DNA of 64,000 bases from Tateyamaria omphalii (GTDB lineage: Bacteria; Pseudomonadota; Alphaproteobacteria; Rhodobacterales; Rhodobacteraceae). This document shows, one piece after another, positions 41,660 to 51,685 of the stretch. Numbering within the stretch: position 1 is the stretch's first letter; every line of letters starts with the position of its first letter. The stretch covers positions 62,001-126,000 of the forward strand of contig NZ_BMWT01000008.1 of assembly GCF_014651375.1 (NCBI RefSeq). Direction: 5' to 3'. The position numbers and the translations under genes are program-made. The notes under the pieces were generated by a model, which had not been told where the DNA came from, searched no databases, and saw nothing but the letters and a program-made list of their open reading frames with translations.

Positions 41660-42958
41660 TTAGCGGTGATCGGTCGCGAGCTGGCGTTCGAGCCACTGCG
41701 AGTATTGCGAGATGCCGTAGCACACGACAAAGAACAGAAGTGCGGCAAAGCCCAGAAGTTCCCAATAAACCCCGTTCCATTCAGTGGAGGCGAGGATGGG
41801 ACCACGGATCATGCCCACAAGGTCAAACATCGAGATGACCGAGACCAGCGTCGTGTCCTTGAAGAGGCCTACGGCCACGTTGACGATCCCCGGGATGGAG
41901 ATCTTGAGCGCTTGCGGCAGGATGATCAGGCGCATGGCTTGGGGATAGTCGAGGCCCAGGCTGTCCGCCGCCTCGTATTGCCCTCGTGGCAGGGCGGCCA
42001 GGCCGCCCCGGATCACCTCGGCGATGTAGGCCGCCGAGAACATCGTGATCATGATCACCACGCGCAGGAACAGGTCAGTCGTCGTACCAGGCGGGAAGAA
42101 ATAGGCCAGCATCACGGATGCCACGAACAGCAAGGTGATGAGTGGCACGCCCCGGATGAATTCGATGAAGACCACGCAGATCCACTTGATCAATGGCATG
42201 TCCGACTGACGGCCCAGCGCCAACGCGATACCCAAGGGCACCGACAGCGATACACAGGCCACACCCAGCATCATGTTGAGCATGAACCCCCCAAGATCGC
42301 GGGACGGCACCGCGCGCAACATAGCGCCCTCATTGGCGTTGTCCGGGATCAGCAGGCCCCCGATGATCCACACCACAAAGGCGGCCGCGATCCCGCCGAA
42401 GAAACCGGCGGCAAAGCTGCCCGCAACGAAGCGTTGGTAGACAAAATAGCCGGCGACCACGCCTACCAGCGCCAGGATCGGCGTCAGGATCGTACCGCCC
42501 CAGATCAGCCAGTAAGCGAGAAACGGAAAGATCGCCGTAAACAACAGCAGCTTACGCGGCATCTTGTAAAACAACACCGGTGCAGCCGCGGCAAAAAACA
42601 GCACGAAAGCAAGCGACGGACGCCAGTATTGATCAACCGGATACTTGAAACCAAACAAAAGTTGGTTCCACCGCTCGGTCAGGACCGAGAAACACCCCCC
42701 CGATACACCGTCCAACACTTCGCGGCATTCTGCGAGACTGGAGGTGTTCCAGACCCCGCTGAAAATCCATGGCAGCGTGTTGCCGAGGATCACGTAGATC
42801 ACATAGAGCGCAGCCACAGTCAGCACTGAATACAGAGGTGTCGAAAACAGGTTGTCCTTGGCCCATTTCACAGGGCCGGTTGCAGATGCAGGAGGCGGCG
42901 CGGGCGGCACCTGTTCGGTGCGCACAAAGGCGGCGGAGTGTGCATGTGTATCTGACAT
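41660..42958 (-). CDS. bztC: Amino acid ABC transporter, permease
   Basis: A 432-residue permease with about eight helices. The conserved cytoplasmic loop (EVIRGGLAALPRGQYEAADSLGL followed by ILPQALKISIPGIVN) is the EAA motif that contacts the ATPase. Large N-terminal part with loops distinguishes BztC/AapM from short permeases. It pairs with BztB to move glutamate, glutamine, aspartate and asparagine, by family. Confidence 0.94.
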   Translation of the reverse strand: MSDTHAHSAAFVRTEQVPPAPPPASATGPVKWAKDNLFSTPLYSVLTVAALYVIYVILGNTLPWIFSGVWNTSSLAECREVLDGVSGGCFSVLTERWNQLLFGFKYPVDQYWRPSLAFVLFFAAAAPVLFYKMPRKLLLFTAIFPFLAYWLIWGGTILTPILALVGVVAGYFVYQRFVAGSFAAGFFGGIAAAFVVWIIGGLLIPDNANEGAMLRAVPSRDLGGFMLNMMLGVACVSLSVPLGIALALGRQSDMPLIKWICVVFIEFIRGVPLITLLFVASVMLAYFFPPGTTTDLFLRVVIMITMFSAAYIAEVIRGGLAALPRGQYEAADSLGLDYPQAMRLIILPQALKISIPGIVNVAVGLFKDTTLVSVISMFDLVGMIRGPILASTEWNGVYWELLGFAALLFFVVCYGISQYSQWLERQLATDHR

Positions 42959-42959
42959 C

Positions 42960-44174
42960 TCAGCGCTCCTTCAGCTTAACGGAATTGTTGTAGACGTTCA
43001 TAACCGCCGAGATGCACAGCGAAATCGTGAGATAGAACAGCATCAGCAGCAGAACGCATTCGATGGCTCGCCCTGTCTGGTTCAGCGTGATCCCACCCAG
43101 TGTGGCCGTAACATCTGCGTAGCCCACTGCGATGGCCAGCGACGAGTTCTTGGTGATGTTGAGGTATTGCGAGATGAGCGGCGGGATGATGACCCGGAGC
43201 GCCTGCGGCAGTACCACAAGGTTCATGATCCGCCCCTGGCGCAGACCCAAAGCACCTGCCGCTTCGGACTGGCCCTTGGAAATGGCCTGAATACCCGCGC
43301 GCACGTTTTCCGCGATGAAGGCGCCTGTATAGATCGACAAAGCGAACCAAAGGGCGATCAGCGGTCCACCGACCTTGATCCCACCGGAAAAGTTAAAGCC
43401 CTTGAGCACCGGATAATCGAGCCCGATTGGCATGCCCATGATGAAATAGACCAGCAACGTTGGCACGAATAAGATGGCAAGGCTGGGCCAGCCCATGGGC
43501 AGCAGGCGGCCTGTGGCATAGAGCAGTTTGGTTGCGTAGCGGCGATAGGCAATTACGCCAACGATTGACAACAGGAACGTAGCCACAACCACCAGCGATC
43601 CCGCGCCCCACACGGGTGCGGGGATGTAAACGCCGCGGTTGGTAAAGGCGAAGGCATCAAACACCATGCTTGCCGCCGGATCGTCTCCGCGGAAAGCCCT
43701 TGGCCCTGGCAGGACCGCAATCATGATGGTGAAGATGATGATGATCCAGATCAGGACCGGGATGTTCCGGAATATCTCGACGTAGAAAGACATCAGCTTG
43801 CTGACCAGCCAGTTGTTGGACAGGCGCAGAACCCCGGCGATCACGCCAAAGATGGTTGCCGTCACACAGGCCAGAAACGCCACAAGCAAGGTGTTCAGAA
43901 TGCCCACAAGGGCCGCGCGCGCGTTGGTGGACTGACTGCTGTAGTCGATCAAAGTCTGGTTGATATCATAACCCGCTGGGGTGCCCAGGAATTGATAGGA
44001 AATGTTCAGGCCGGCTGCTGCCAAGTTGCTGAACAGGTTGCTCATCAAAAAGGCGGCAGACGCGATCAGTACGATCAGGGCAATGAATTGGAATGTGTAT
44101 GATCTGTACCGCGTGTCGTTCAAAAGCATCGACAGGCGGAACGACTCCTGTGGAGGGTCGGTCATCGTTGTCAT
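42960..44174 (-). CDS. bztB: Amino acid ABC transporter, permease
   Basis: A 404-residue permease of the BztB/AapQ type, with the EAA loop ENVRAGIQAISKGQSEAAGALGL and VVLPQALRVIIPPLISQYLN. About eight helices, including VFNIPVLIW-type segments near residue 140. One base separates its end from the bztC start. Start at 44174 is preceded by ACGGGGAAAAC on the - strand. Confidence 0.94.
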   Translation of the reverse strand: MTTMTDPPQESFRLSMLLNDTRYRSYTFQFIALIVLIASAAFLMSNLFSNLAAAGLNISYQFLGTPAGYDINQTLIDYSSQSTNARAALVGILNTLLVAFLACVTATIFGVIAGVLRLSNNWLVSKLMSFYVEIFRNIPVLIWIIIIFTIMIAVLPGPRAFRGDDPAASMVFDAFAFTNRGVYIPAPVWGAGSLVVVATFLLSIVGVIAYRRYATKLLYATGRLLPMGWPSLAILFVPTLLVYFIMGMPIGLDYPVLKGFNFSGGIKVGGPLIALWFALSIYTGAFIAENVRAGIQAISKGQSEAAGALGLRQGRIMNLVVLPQALRVIIPPLISQYLNITKNSSLAIAVGYADVTATLGGITLNQTGRAIECVLLLMLFYLTISLCISAVMNVYNNSVKLKER

Positions 44175-44299
44175 GAGGTTTTCCCCGTGGTTCCGGCCTT
44201 GGTTTTTACGCGTTTGTGACGCGGGGCCGGGTTTTCATAATCATCCGCATTTCCGAGCAATTGTGCCGCTGTTTTCAGCGATCTTGTGCCCCAAATGCG

Positions 44300-44331
44300 C
44301 GAGGGGCGCAGGAGTTAACCTGCGCCCCTCG
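44300..44331 (-). promoter_or_regulatory. Hairpin downstream of the bztA gene
   Basis: CGAGGGGCGCAGG and CCTGCGCCCCTCG form a perfect 13-base-pair stem with loop AGTTAA, ten bases after bztA ends and before bztB. No U-run follows. It is the kind of structure that stabilises binding-protein mRNA and limits read-through. Confidence 0.75.
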
Positions 44332-44341
44332 GCTTGGTATC

Positions 44342-45358
44342 TTAGCGGAAGGGCGGGCTGTAAAGCAGGCCGCCATCGGTCCACTGAGCGTTCAGGCCGC
44401 GAGCCAGACCGATCGGCGTGGATTCACCGATGTTACCTTCGAAGATCTCACCGTAGTTGCCGCCGGCGCTGATGGCTTTCATTGCCCAGTCAGCGTCCAG
44501 ACCCAGCATCTCGCCCAGGGTACCTTCGGTGCCCAGGATACGGTTGATTTCAGGGTTGTTGGTGCCAGCACCCATTTCACCGATATTGGTCGATGTGATG
44601 CCTAGCTCTTCTGCCGAGATCAGAGCGTTCAGGGTCCAGCGGACCACGTCGCCCCACTCGTTGTCGCCGTGACGGACCAGCGGGCCCAGCGGCTCTTTCG
44701 AGATGATTTCGGGCAGCAAAACGTGATCACCCGGTGCTTCGAACGTGGCGCGTGTTGCGGCCAGACCCGATGCGTCAGTGGTGTAAACGTCACAGGCACC
44801 GGCAAGGTACTGCTGTTGCGCTTCAGCGTTGGTTTCGATCGGAACCGGCTCGTAGCTGATGTTGTTCGAGCGGAAGAAGTCCGCCAGGTTCAGCTCGGTT
44901 GTGGTGCCGGTCTGGATGCAGACGGTCGCGCCGTCCAGATCCTTGGCCGACGACACACCCAGGTCCTTGGGAACCATGAAGCCTTGACCGTCATAGTAGT
45001 TCACGCCAACGAAGGTAAACTTCAGGTCCACGTCGCGCGAGAAGGTCCACGTGGTGTTGCGGGCCAGCATGTCGATTTCGCCCGACGCCAGAGCCGTGAA
45101 GCGTGTTTTGCCAGTTGTGGGCACGAATTCAACTGCCGTGGGGTCGCCCAGCACAGCAGCAGCCACAGCGCGGCACACAGCCACGTCAAAGCCGTCCCAT
45201 TCGCCGTTTGCGTCAGGTGCAGCAAAGCCGACCAGACCAGTTGTCACGCCGCAGTTCAGCGTGCCGCGTGCTTTCACGTCGTCAAGCGTGCCAGCAGCCG
45301 CAGCGCCGGCAGCCATGCCAGCGGCGGTCAGCGCGCCAAAGATTACGGTTTTTTTCAT
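44342..45358 (-). CDS. bztA: Amino acid ABC transporter, periplasmic binding protein
   Basis: A 338-residue binding protein of the BztA/AapJ family. Signal peptide about 1-22 (MKKTVIFGALTAAGMAAGAA). The mature part has TLDDVKARGTLNCGVTTGLVGF, DVAVCRAVAAAVLGD and FTALASGEIDMLARNTTWT, diagnostic of polar amino acid binding. Probably binds glutamate, glutamine, aspartate and asparagine. I start at 45358, before the signal; the frame starts nine codons earlier. First gene of the operon. Confidence 0.95.
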   Translation of the reverse strand: MKKTVIFGALTAAGMAAGAAAAGTLDDVKARGTLNCGVTTGLVGFAAPDANGEWDGFDVAVCRAVAAAVLGDPTAVEFVPTTGKTRFTALASGEIDMLARNTTWTFSRDVDLKFTFVGVNYYDGQGFMVPKDLGVSSAKDLDGATVCIQTGTTTELNLADFFRSNNISYEPVPIETNAEAQQQYLAGACDVYTTDASGLAATRATFEAPGDHVLLPEIISKEPLGPLVRHGDNEWGDVVRWTLNALISAEELGITSTNIGEMGAGTNNPEINRILGTEGTLGEMLGLDADWAMKAISAGGNYGEIFEGNIGESTPIGLARGLNAQWTDGGLLYSPPFR

Positions 45359-45564
45359 TTTTACCTCTTCCTGATTTTCCGCCATGTTTTGGCGGTTCGA
45401 TCAGCGCAGCCTGAGTGTCCATGCTGCGCCGAAGGCTATCCGGTCGAGGTTATCCCCAACCAGTGGGCCATAGTTTGGAGGGATTCATCGCAGAACGTCA
45501 AGGGCTGCGTCACCAAAAACGATGCATTATTATGCGGTTTTACAGGCCGTAAGATGCCCTTACG
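45359..45564 (-). promoter_or_regulatory. bzt operon promoter region
   Basis: 206 bases between the ends of the ATP12-type gene and the bztA start. They must hold the operon promoter. AT-rich segments occur around 45515-45535. I find no operator that I would defend. Confidence 0.45.
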
Positions 45565-46278
45565 TCAAAGCCATTTTGACACATCGAAAAAGGCTTTCGC
45601 GTGCAAAAACGACGCCTGCTTGACCTTCGCGACCTGCTGGGCCTCTTCATCTTCGCCCCACTGCTCTTCCTGCCAGATTTCATCCAGTCGCGAGGCCGCC
45701 CAAATTACGGGCGCAGGGTGCAGGTCTTGGGCGGCGGCAAAACCCAGGATCAGCGATCCGGACAAGCTGACAAGGTCATGGAACCCCGCCAATTCAAACG
45801 CAGATAGAACATGGACCCGCTCAGATAGCGATGTCAGCGCCTGCGCATCCTGTGATTCGTGCATCAAGCCGGTCCGCGGCTGCAGGCGTGCGCCCAGCGT
45901 GTCAGCGGCCCAATCCAGATAGGGATCCCACTCTGCCGCCTGTCTATCGATCAGTGCCTGTGGCGCGTCCGCCCGGTAGCAGAGCAGGTCCGCATCGCCA
46001 TAGGCAGCCAACATGTCGGCCACTTCACCGTGCTGAACCGCCACCTTGTCGATGGCGGCATTGGCGCTGCGGGTAAACGGCATGGACAGCGGGTTCACCA
46101 CCTCTTCCTGCGCGTCCCATTCAGCGGCGATGGCTTCGGCCATCTTTTGCGTTGGCAAGATCAGCCCGGCCTTGGCCGGGGTTTTGACGGCCCGTCCATC
46201 CAGTGTGACGGTCCAGCCCTCCCCTGTCTGCTCGGCTGCCGCCGTCTTCCAGAACCGTTTTTGCTTCCACTCACTCAT
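45565..46278 (-). CDS. ATP12-family F1-ATPase assembly chaperone
   Basis: A 237-residue protein with the ATP12 signature: KRFWKTAAAEQTGEGWTVTLDGRAVKTPAK at the N terminus and LTRLANAAIDKV-like PFTRSANAAIDKVAVQ near 65, then DLLCYRADAP. In mitochondria ATP12 assists the alpha subunit of F1; alphaproteobacterial members are thought to do the same. It lies one base from the HAD gene at the end of the rluC chain. Confidence 0.92.
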   Translation of the reverse strand: MSEWKQKRFWKTAAAEQTGEGWTVTLDGRAVKTPAKAGLILPTQKMAEAIAAEWDAQEEVVNPLSMPFTRSANAAIDKVAVQHGEVADMLAAYGDADLLCYRADAPQALIDRQAAEWDPYLDWAADTLGARLQPRTGLMHESQDAQALTSLSERVHVLSAFELAGFHDLVSLSGSLILGFAAAQDLHPAPVIWAASRLDEIWQEEQWGEDEEAQQVAKVKQASFLHAKAFFDVSKWL

Positions 46279-46279
46279 G

Positions 46280-46933
46280 TCAGTCTGCCCACAGCGCGTT
46301 CAGCGCGTCATCAAGTTCAGAAAAATCGTTCAGGATGGCACGGGCACCGTCAAGTTGGCTGGGTGCATGATAGCCCCACCCCACGCCCAGAAACGGCATA
46401 CGCGCCGCGTGTGCCATCTGAGCGTCGAAACTGGTGTCACCGATCATCACGGCATCGGGTGTGTCCACTCCAGCCTCGTCCAGTGCGGCATGCAGCATCG
46501 AGGGATGCGGCTTGGAGGGATGGAAATCCGCCACCTGCTGTGTGACGAACATGCCTTGCAGCCCGTGCGCTTCGATCAGCCCGTCAAGGCCACGCTTGGA
46601 TTTCCCGGTCGCGACCCCCAGCAGGATATCGTCCTGCGCCTGCAACCGTTCCAGCGCCGCCCATGCGCCGGGATAGAGCGGTGACGACGACGCGCCCTTG
46701 GACAGCCGCAGCTTGGCATAGCTGTCCTTGTAAGCCTCAACCATCAGCGCGTGATCGGCATCCGCGACAAGCGCCTCCATCGCGACGGGCAAAGACAGGC
46801 CGACAATGCCCAGAATTTCGTGCTGGGCCGGAGCCTCCAGCCCAACAGCGGCAAAGGCCTCGGCCATGCTGGCCACGATGTCGGCTTGGCTGTCGACCAA
46901 TGTGCCGTCGACGTCAAAGACCACCAGCCGCAT
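46280..46933 (-). CDS. HAD-superfamily hydrolase (phosphoglycolate phosphatase-like)
   Basis: A 217-residue HAD phosphatase: motif I DVDGTLVDS (nucleophile Asp near residue 6), motif II around GVATGKSKRGLDG, and motif III DAVMIGDTSFD. The cap domain of about 75 residues follows motif I. Similar to Gph, but the substrate is uncertain. Directly follows rluC with no gap. Confidence 0.88.
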   Translation of the reverse strand: MRLVVFDVDGTLVDSQADIVASMAEAFAAVGLEAPAQHEILGIVGLSLPVAMEALVADADHALMVEAYKDSYAKLRLSKGASSSPLYPGAWAALERLQAQDDILLGVATGKSKRGLDGLIEAHGLQGMFVTQQVADFHPSKPHPSMLHAALDEAGVDTPDAVMIGDTSFDAQMAHAARMPFLGVGWGYHAPSQLDGARAILNDFSELDDALNALWAD

Positions 46934-47971
46934 CTACAGCGCCTCGAACGGATCTTCTGCTGCCAGATCCTGAGTCCAGCCAAACGTGTCCCAGCTTTGC
47001 TTCATGTGATCGGGCAGATCAGCGGTGACTGTGATGATCTTGCGCGTTTCAGGCTGTTCAAAGCGCATCATACGGGCGTGCAGGTGCAGCTTTTGCGAGA
47101 TGATGCCGCCCACCTTTGCGCCCCAGCCATCGCCCATGTTTTCCTGGCTTGAGCCGCCATATTTGCCATCACCGACAATCGGGTGTCCGATCTCTGCCAT
47201 GTGCGCGCGCAGCTGGTGCGTGCGGCCCGTGATGGGCTCCATCGCCACCCAGGCGGCGCGGCTGGCGACGCGGTAAAGCGTGGCGTACATCGTGTGCGCC
47301 CGCTTGGCCCCGCGCGTGTCGTCAATGTCGCGCGGGTGCACGGCGATCATCTTTTCACCCTCGCCCCCGCGACCGTGGCCCGGCGCCTTGACCAGCCCGT
47401 ACTTGATTTCACCCAGATAGGGCGTGGGCACACCAGCGACGAGCGCCCAGTAGATCTTGCGCGTTTCGTGGTGACGCATGGCCGCTGTCAGCGACTTGGC
47501 CGCCGCCCGCGTACGTGCAAGCAGCAGGACACCGGACGTGTCCTTGTCCAGCCGGTGCACAAGGCGCGGTTTTTCATCCAGATCGAACGTCAGCGCCTCA
47601 GCCAGCCCGTCCACGTGTTTCGTTTGTCCCGAACCCCCTTGGGTCGGCAGGCCGGAGGGCTTGTTGATCGCGATGATCTGGTCATCTTTGTAGATCACGC
47701 AATCGCGGATCATCTTGGCGTCTTTGTCCGAGATGCGGGTTTTCTGGATCACGGGTGCGGGCCGGTCGGGCAAGGGCGGGATGCGCACTTGCTGTCCTTC
47801 CTCGACCCGAGTTGAGGATTTAACCCGGCCTCCGTCCACCCGGCATTCGCCCTTGCGGCACATCTTTTCGATCATGCCCTGGCTCACCTGCGGAAAGCGG
47901 CGCTTCATCCAGCGGTCGAGGCGCTGATCGCCCTCGCCCGCTTCGACAGTGACTGTTTGAACGCCGCTCAT
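46934..47971 (-). CDS. rluC: RluC/RluD-family 23S rRNA pseudouridine synthase
   Basis: A 345-residue pseudouridine synthase: an N-terminal S4 domain (DQRLDRWMKRRFPQVSQGMIEKM), then the catalytic HRLDKDTSGVLLLA with the active Asp, and GRTHQLRAHMAEIGHPIVGD. By family it modifies uridines in 23S rRNA; RluC is the closer guess. Its start overlaps the crcB stop by four bases. Confidence 0.92.
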   Translation of the reverse strand: MSGVQTVTVEAGEGDQRLDRWMKRRFPQVSQGMIEKMCRKGECRVDGGRVKSSTRVEEGQQVRIPPLPDRPAPVIQKTRISDKDAKMIRDCVIYKDDQIIAINKPSGLPTQGGSGQTKHVDGLAEALTFDLDEKPRLVHRLDKDTSGVLLLARTRAAAKSLTAAMRHHETRKIYWALVAGVPTPYLGEIKYGLVKAPGHGRGGEGEKMIAVHPRDIDDTRGAKRAHTMYATLYRVASRAAWVAMEPITGRTHQLRAHMAEIGHPIVGDGKYGGSSQENMGDGWGAKVGGIISQKLHLHARMMRFEQPETRKIITVTADLPDHMKQSWDTFGWTQDLAAEDPFEAL

Positions 47972-48348
47972 GCAAAAACTCCTCGGGCCAGGACCAGGCC
48001 AAGGGCCAGTGCACCCACGGACAGACCAACCGACAGCAGGATATAGAGGCTGGCCGAGGCCACCTGTCCGCGTTCGATCAGCGTCATGGTTTCAAGGGAA
48101 AAAGCGCTGAACGTGGTGAACCCGCCCAGCACGCCGGTCATCACGAAGGGGCTGAGATGGGTCAGTCCGCGATGTGCGGCGGCCACAACGAAAACGCCCA
48201 TCAGGAAGGACCCGATGACGTTGACCGTGATGATGGCCAGCGGGAAGTCAGACGGGCCCAGTGCGCGCAGCACTGCTACGCCCGTCAGCCAGCGCAGGGA
48301 CGCACCGATTGCCCCACCGAGGGCCACAAGGGAAAGGGTTGAAAACAT
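47968..48348 (-). CDS. crcB: Fluoride ion channel CrcB
   Basis: A 126-residue protein with four membrane helices and the Fluc motifs GGAIGASLRWLTG near the N terminus and GVLGGFTTFSAFSLE around 75. It exports fluoride. I start at 48348, the family start. No fluoride riboswitch is visible in the 45 bases before it. Confidence 0.95.
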   Translation of the reverse strand: MFSTLSLVALGGAIGASLRWLTGVAVLRALGPSDFPLAIITVNVIGSFLMGVFVVAAAHRGLTHLSPFVMTGVLGGFTTFSAFSLETMTLIERGQVASASLYILLSVGLSVGALALGLVLARGVFA

Positions 48349-48393
48349 GCGCGGTCTGTCGTCGGTTCGCCGCAAAGAGTCAAGCGCGGTGGC

Positions 48394-49701
48394 CTAGCTG
48401 TTCCGCTTGGCCCGGAGCCGCGCGAAGTAGTCGAGCCGCTTTTTCAGGTCCCGTTCAAAGCCACGCTCGACCGGTTGGTAGAGGTCGGGGCGTTCCATCC
48501 CGTCAGGGAAATAGTTGGCCCCGGAAAACCCGTCTTCGGCATCGTGGTCATAGGCGTAATCCTTGCCGTATCCCTGATCCTTCATGAGCGACGTGGGCGC
48601 GTTCAGGATGTGCTTGGGCGGCGGATGTGACCCGGTTTGCTTCGCCGCCCGTCGCGCGCCTTTGTAGGCGACATAAGCCGCGTTCGATTTGGGCGCGAGG
48701 GCGAGGTAGACAAGTGCCTGTGCCAGTGCCAATTCGCCCTCGGGGCTGCCGAGCCGTTCGTAGGTTTCCCAGCTTTGCAAGCAGACCGCCTGTGCCTGCG
48801 GGTCGGCGAGGCCAATGTCTTCAACCGCCATACGCGTGATGCGACGGGCGAGGTAGCGGGGGTCTTCTCCGCCCTCAAGCATGCGGGCAAACCAATAAAG
48901 CGAGGCGTCGGGGTCCGACCCGCGAACAGATTTGTGCAGGGCCGAAATAAGGTTGTAATGGGCATCGCCCGACTTGTCGTATTGCGCGGCACGGCGCATG
49001 AGCCGCGCTGCAAGAGCGGTCTTGTCCAGCTTTCCCTCAATCTTCCAGGCCGTGACCTGTTCGATCAGGTTCAGCAGCGCTCGACCATCGCCATCGGCCA
49101 TTTCAAGCAACGCTTCGCGTGCGGGGCCGTCGAGCGGGAGGGCTTTATCCAGTTCCTGCTCGGCCCGTTGGGCCAGCAATTCGAGGTCCTTGAGATCGAG
49201 CCGTTCCAGAACCAGCACCTGCGCGCGGGACAACACAGCGGCGTTCAACTCGAAGCTGGGGTTCTCGGTCGTGGCCCCCACCAACAGGATGGTGCCGTCT
49301 TCCATATGCGGCAGGAACCCGTCCTGCTGCGCCTTGTTGAAACGGTGGATCTCATCCACGAACAGCAGCGTCCCCTGCCCGTTTTGACGTCGAATCTTGG
49401 CCGCCTCGAACACCTTTTTGAGGTCCGGGACACCTGTGAAGATCGCCGAGATTTGGACGAAGTGCAGGTCTGTCTCATGCGCAAGCAGCCGGGCGATGGT
49501 CGTTTTGCCCACCCCGGGTGGCCCCCAAAAGATCAGTGACGACAGCGCACCTCCGGACAGCATGACGGTCAGCGGTGCCTCTGGCCCCAGCACCTGTGAT
49601 TGCCCAATGACGTCGGACAGTTTTTGCGGGCGCAAGCGGTCGGCCAGCGGTCGTGGTCCCGTGTCTTGCCCAGGAGAGGCAGAGGCGAAGAGATCAGCCA
49701 T
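48394..49701 (-). CDS. rarA: Replication-associated recombination protein A (AAA ATPase)
   Basis: A 435-residue RarA/MgsA homologue: N-terminal [17 protein letters not shown], Walker [10 protein letters not shown], Walker [13 protein letters not shown], sensor TTENPSFE, and a C-terminal region with [22 protein letters not shown]. Acts at stalled replication forks. I start at MADLFAS (49701), one base after the htrA stop; the frame runs on into htrA but in the wrong phase. Confidence 0.96.
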   Translation of the reverse strand: MADLFASASPGQDTGPRPLADRLRPQKLSDVIGQSQVLGPEAPLTVMLSGGALSSLIFWGPPGVGKTTIARLLAHETDLHFVQISAIFTGVPDLKKVFEAAKIRRQNGQGTLLFVDEIHRFNKAQQDGFLPHMEDGTILLVGATTENPSFELNAAVLSRAQVLVLERLDLKDLELLAQRAEQELDKALPLDGPAREALLEMADGDGRALLNLIEQVTAWKIEGKLDKTALAARLMRRAAQYDKSGDAHYNLISALHKSVRGSDPDASLYWFARMLEGGEDPRYLARRITRMAVEDIGLADPQAQAVCLQSWETYERLGSPEGELALAQALVYLALAPKSNAAYVAYKGARRAAKQTGSHPPPKHILNAPTSLMKDQGYGKDYAYDHDAEDGFSGANYFPDGMERPDLYQPVERGFERDLKKRLDYFARLRAKRNS

Positions 49702-49702
49702 C

Positions 49703-51082
49703 CTAGAAACGCAACACGATGCGACTATTGCCGCGCACCGCGCGCACGGTGGTGCCGCGTCGCGCTTCGGACAGGATCGCTGCCGCCTGCGCCGGGGTCT
49801 CAATGTCCTGCCGGTCGATCCGTTGCAGCACATCGCCACGGCGCAAGCCGACACGGCGGCCAATCTGGCCTTCATCCAGAACGACAACGCCATCTGACGC
49901 GATGGGTAGGTTCAGTTCAGCCAGAACTGCAGGGTTGATGCGGGCCAGTGTCAGGCCCGGCAGGCTCGCATCTTCGGGCAATGTAATTTCGTCGCGCGGT
50001 GGGTTGTCCGGTGGCGGGATAAGGGCCACGGTCAGCTCGTCCTCCGCGCCATCGCGCAGCCGTGTCATCGACGCGCTGTCCTGATCGCTGGCGACACTCA
50101 TCCGAAACAGCATCTCGCCCTGGCTGCCCACGGGTGCGCCATCAACGGTCAGCACGACATCGCCCACCTCGAACCCGGCCTCGGCCAGTGGACTGGCCGG
50201 ATGCAGACCGGCGAGCATGATGCCACCGGGGCGGTCGCGGCCAAGCGTCTCGGCCAGATCAGCATCAACCGCCTGTCCTGTTGCCCCGGCCCAAGGGCGC
50301 ACGAAACGGTCATTGCCGTCCCGCGCCTGTTTGACGAACGCCGCAACCAGAGCAGCCGGAATGGCAAAGCCGATCCCGTTCGACCCGCCCGAACGGCTGA
50401 GAATGCGGGTGTTGATGCCCAGAAGCTGGCCGCGCATGTCGATCAGCGCGCCGCCAGAATTGCCTGGGTTGATCGGCGCATCTGTCTGGATGAAATACCC
50501 TGCGCCGCGCCCATTGCTGCCGCCCGAGCGTGCAAGCCCTGACACGATACCGGAGGACACAGTTTGTCCCACCCCAAATGGGTTGCCGATGGCGAGGGTC
50601 AGCTCGCCCACCTCAACGGTTTCGCTGTCGCGCAGGGACAGGAACGGAAGGTCTTCTGCATCGTCGATCTTGAGGATCGCCAGGTCACTTTCCTGGTCCC
50701 CAAGCAGCACGCGCGCATCATATTCCCGCCCATCGTTCAGCACGACGCGGATATCGGTCGCCTGTCCCACGACGTGGTAGTTCGACACAACGATCCCGTC
50801 ATCGCCAAGGATGACGCCGGAGCCAAGCGAGTTCTGAACACGTGGTTGTGGCTGCCCGATCCCTTCGAACAAGCGTTCGAAAAACGGATCGTCCATGAAA
50901 GGTGTGCGAGCCCTAGCCTGGGTGACAAAGCGCACATAGATATTCACGACCGCCGGAGCCGTTTCGCGTACAAGCGGTGCAAAACTGAGGGTGATCTCCG
51001 ATTGGCTTTGCGGCACGCGCGTTTCTGCCTGCGTGCCTTGGGCAAACAGGCCGAGCAAAATGATCAAAAACAAGTGTTTCAT
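49703..51082 (-). CDS. Periplasmic serine endoprotease of the DegP/HtrA family
   Basis: A 459-residue protease with a signal peptide (1-18, LIILLGLFAQGTQA). The catalytic triad is H103 (SNYHVVG), D133 (SDLAILKI) and S209 (NPGNSGGAL). Two PDZ domains follow (about 270-355 and 375-455), giving the DegP/DegQ layout for protein quality control in the periplasm. GAGG precedes the ATG at 51082 by six bases. It starts the - strand chain htrA-rarA-crcB-rluC-HAD-ATP12. Confidence 0.94.
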   Translation of the reverse strand: MKHLFLIILLGLFAQGTQAETRVPQSQSEITLSFAPLVRETAPAVVNIYVRFVTQARARTPFMDDPFFERLFEGIGQPQPRVQNSLGSGVILGDDGIVVSNYHVVGQATDIRVVLNDGREYDARVLLGDQESDLAILKIDDAEDLPFLSLRDSETVEVGELTLAIGNPFGVGQTVSSGIVSGLARSGGSNGRGAGYFIQTDAPINPGNSGGALIDMRGQLLGINTRILSRSGGSNGIGFAIPAALVAAFVKQARDGNDRFVRPWAGATGQAVDADLAETLGRDRPGGIMLAGLHPASPLAEAGFEVGDVVLTVDGAPVGSQGEMLFRMSVASDQDSASMTRLRDGAEDELTVALIPPPDNPPRDEITLPEDASLPGLTLARINPAVLAELNLPIASDGVVVLDEGQIGRRVGLRRGDVLQRIDRQDIETPAQAAAILSEARRGTTVRAVRGNSRIVLRF

Positions 51083-51223
51083 GGCCATCCTCGTCTGCGT
51101 CTGGATATGCGCCCTGCCCCAGACAAATGCAACAGAACTGACTGAACGCAATTCCGACCAAGGGCTGAGAGGTAGAATGAGCGAGTTCATGTGGTGCTTG
51201 GAGAGCAAAGGAGAACAAAAGAC

Positions 51224-51679
51224 ATGGCAAAACTGGATCGCGGCACCTTGGTCGTCGTGGCTGATGGAGAAAAGGCGCTGTTCCTGCGCAATCTGAAAGG
51301 TCAGCGGGCCCCCAATTTCGCAGTGACCGACGTAGAAGCGCAAGAAAACCCTCCGTCCCGCGCGCAATCAACCGACCGTCCCGGACGGATGAAGGATGGT
51401 GGACCGGGTCAATCGTCGGCCCTTGAGGATACGGATTGGCACACATTGGCGAAGGATCGGTTCGCCAAGGACTTGTCCAGTATGTTGTATGCTGAAGCGC
51501 ACAAGGGCACATTCGACAAGCTGGTTCTGGTGGCATCACCGCAGGTGTTGGGCGTGCTCCGCGCCGAGATGCACATGGAGGTTACAACCAGGATCGTGGC
51601 CGACATTCCCAAAACGCTGACCAATCACACGGTGCACGAGATCGAAAAAATCGTGACGGCCGAGCTTGGCCTGTTTTGA
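51224..51679 (+). CDS. Host attachment protein family (baeRF-like) protein
   Basis: A 151-residue protein starting MAKLDRGTLVVVADGEKALFL and containing HLYAEAHK-type LYAEAHKGTFDKLVLVASPQVLG and a terminal IEKIVTAELGLF, matching the Host_attach family, which may relate to bacterial release-factor-like folds. Function is unknown. Start follows AAGGAGA. It is divergent from htrA and convergent with rplQ. Confidence 0.88.
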   Translation: MAKLDRGTLVVVADGEKALFLRNLKGQRAPNFAVTDVEAQENPPSRAQSTDRPGRMKDGGPGQSSALEDTDWHTLAKDRFAKDLSSMLYAEAHKGTFDKLVLVASPQVLGVLRAEMHMEVTTRIVADIPKTLTNHTVHEIEKIVTAELGLF

Positions 51680-51685
51680 AACGCA

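Noticed and set aside
41564-42829. A 421-codon open frame on the + strand opposite bztC and bztD
   Set aside because: Its product is rich in His, Asp, Arg and Gln with no domain, and it mirrors well-supported transporter genes on the other strand. It is an antisense shadow.
44669-45922. A 417-codon + strand frame opposite bztA
   Set aside because: Low-complexity product without domains, antisense to a clear binding-protein gene.
48349-48393. Fluoride riboswitch upstream of crcB
   Set aside because: The 45-base gap is too short and lacks the conserved riboswitch bases.
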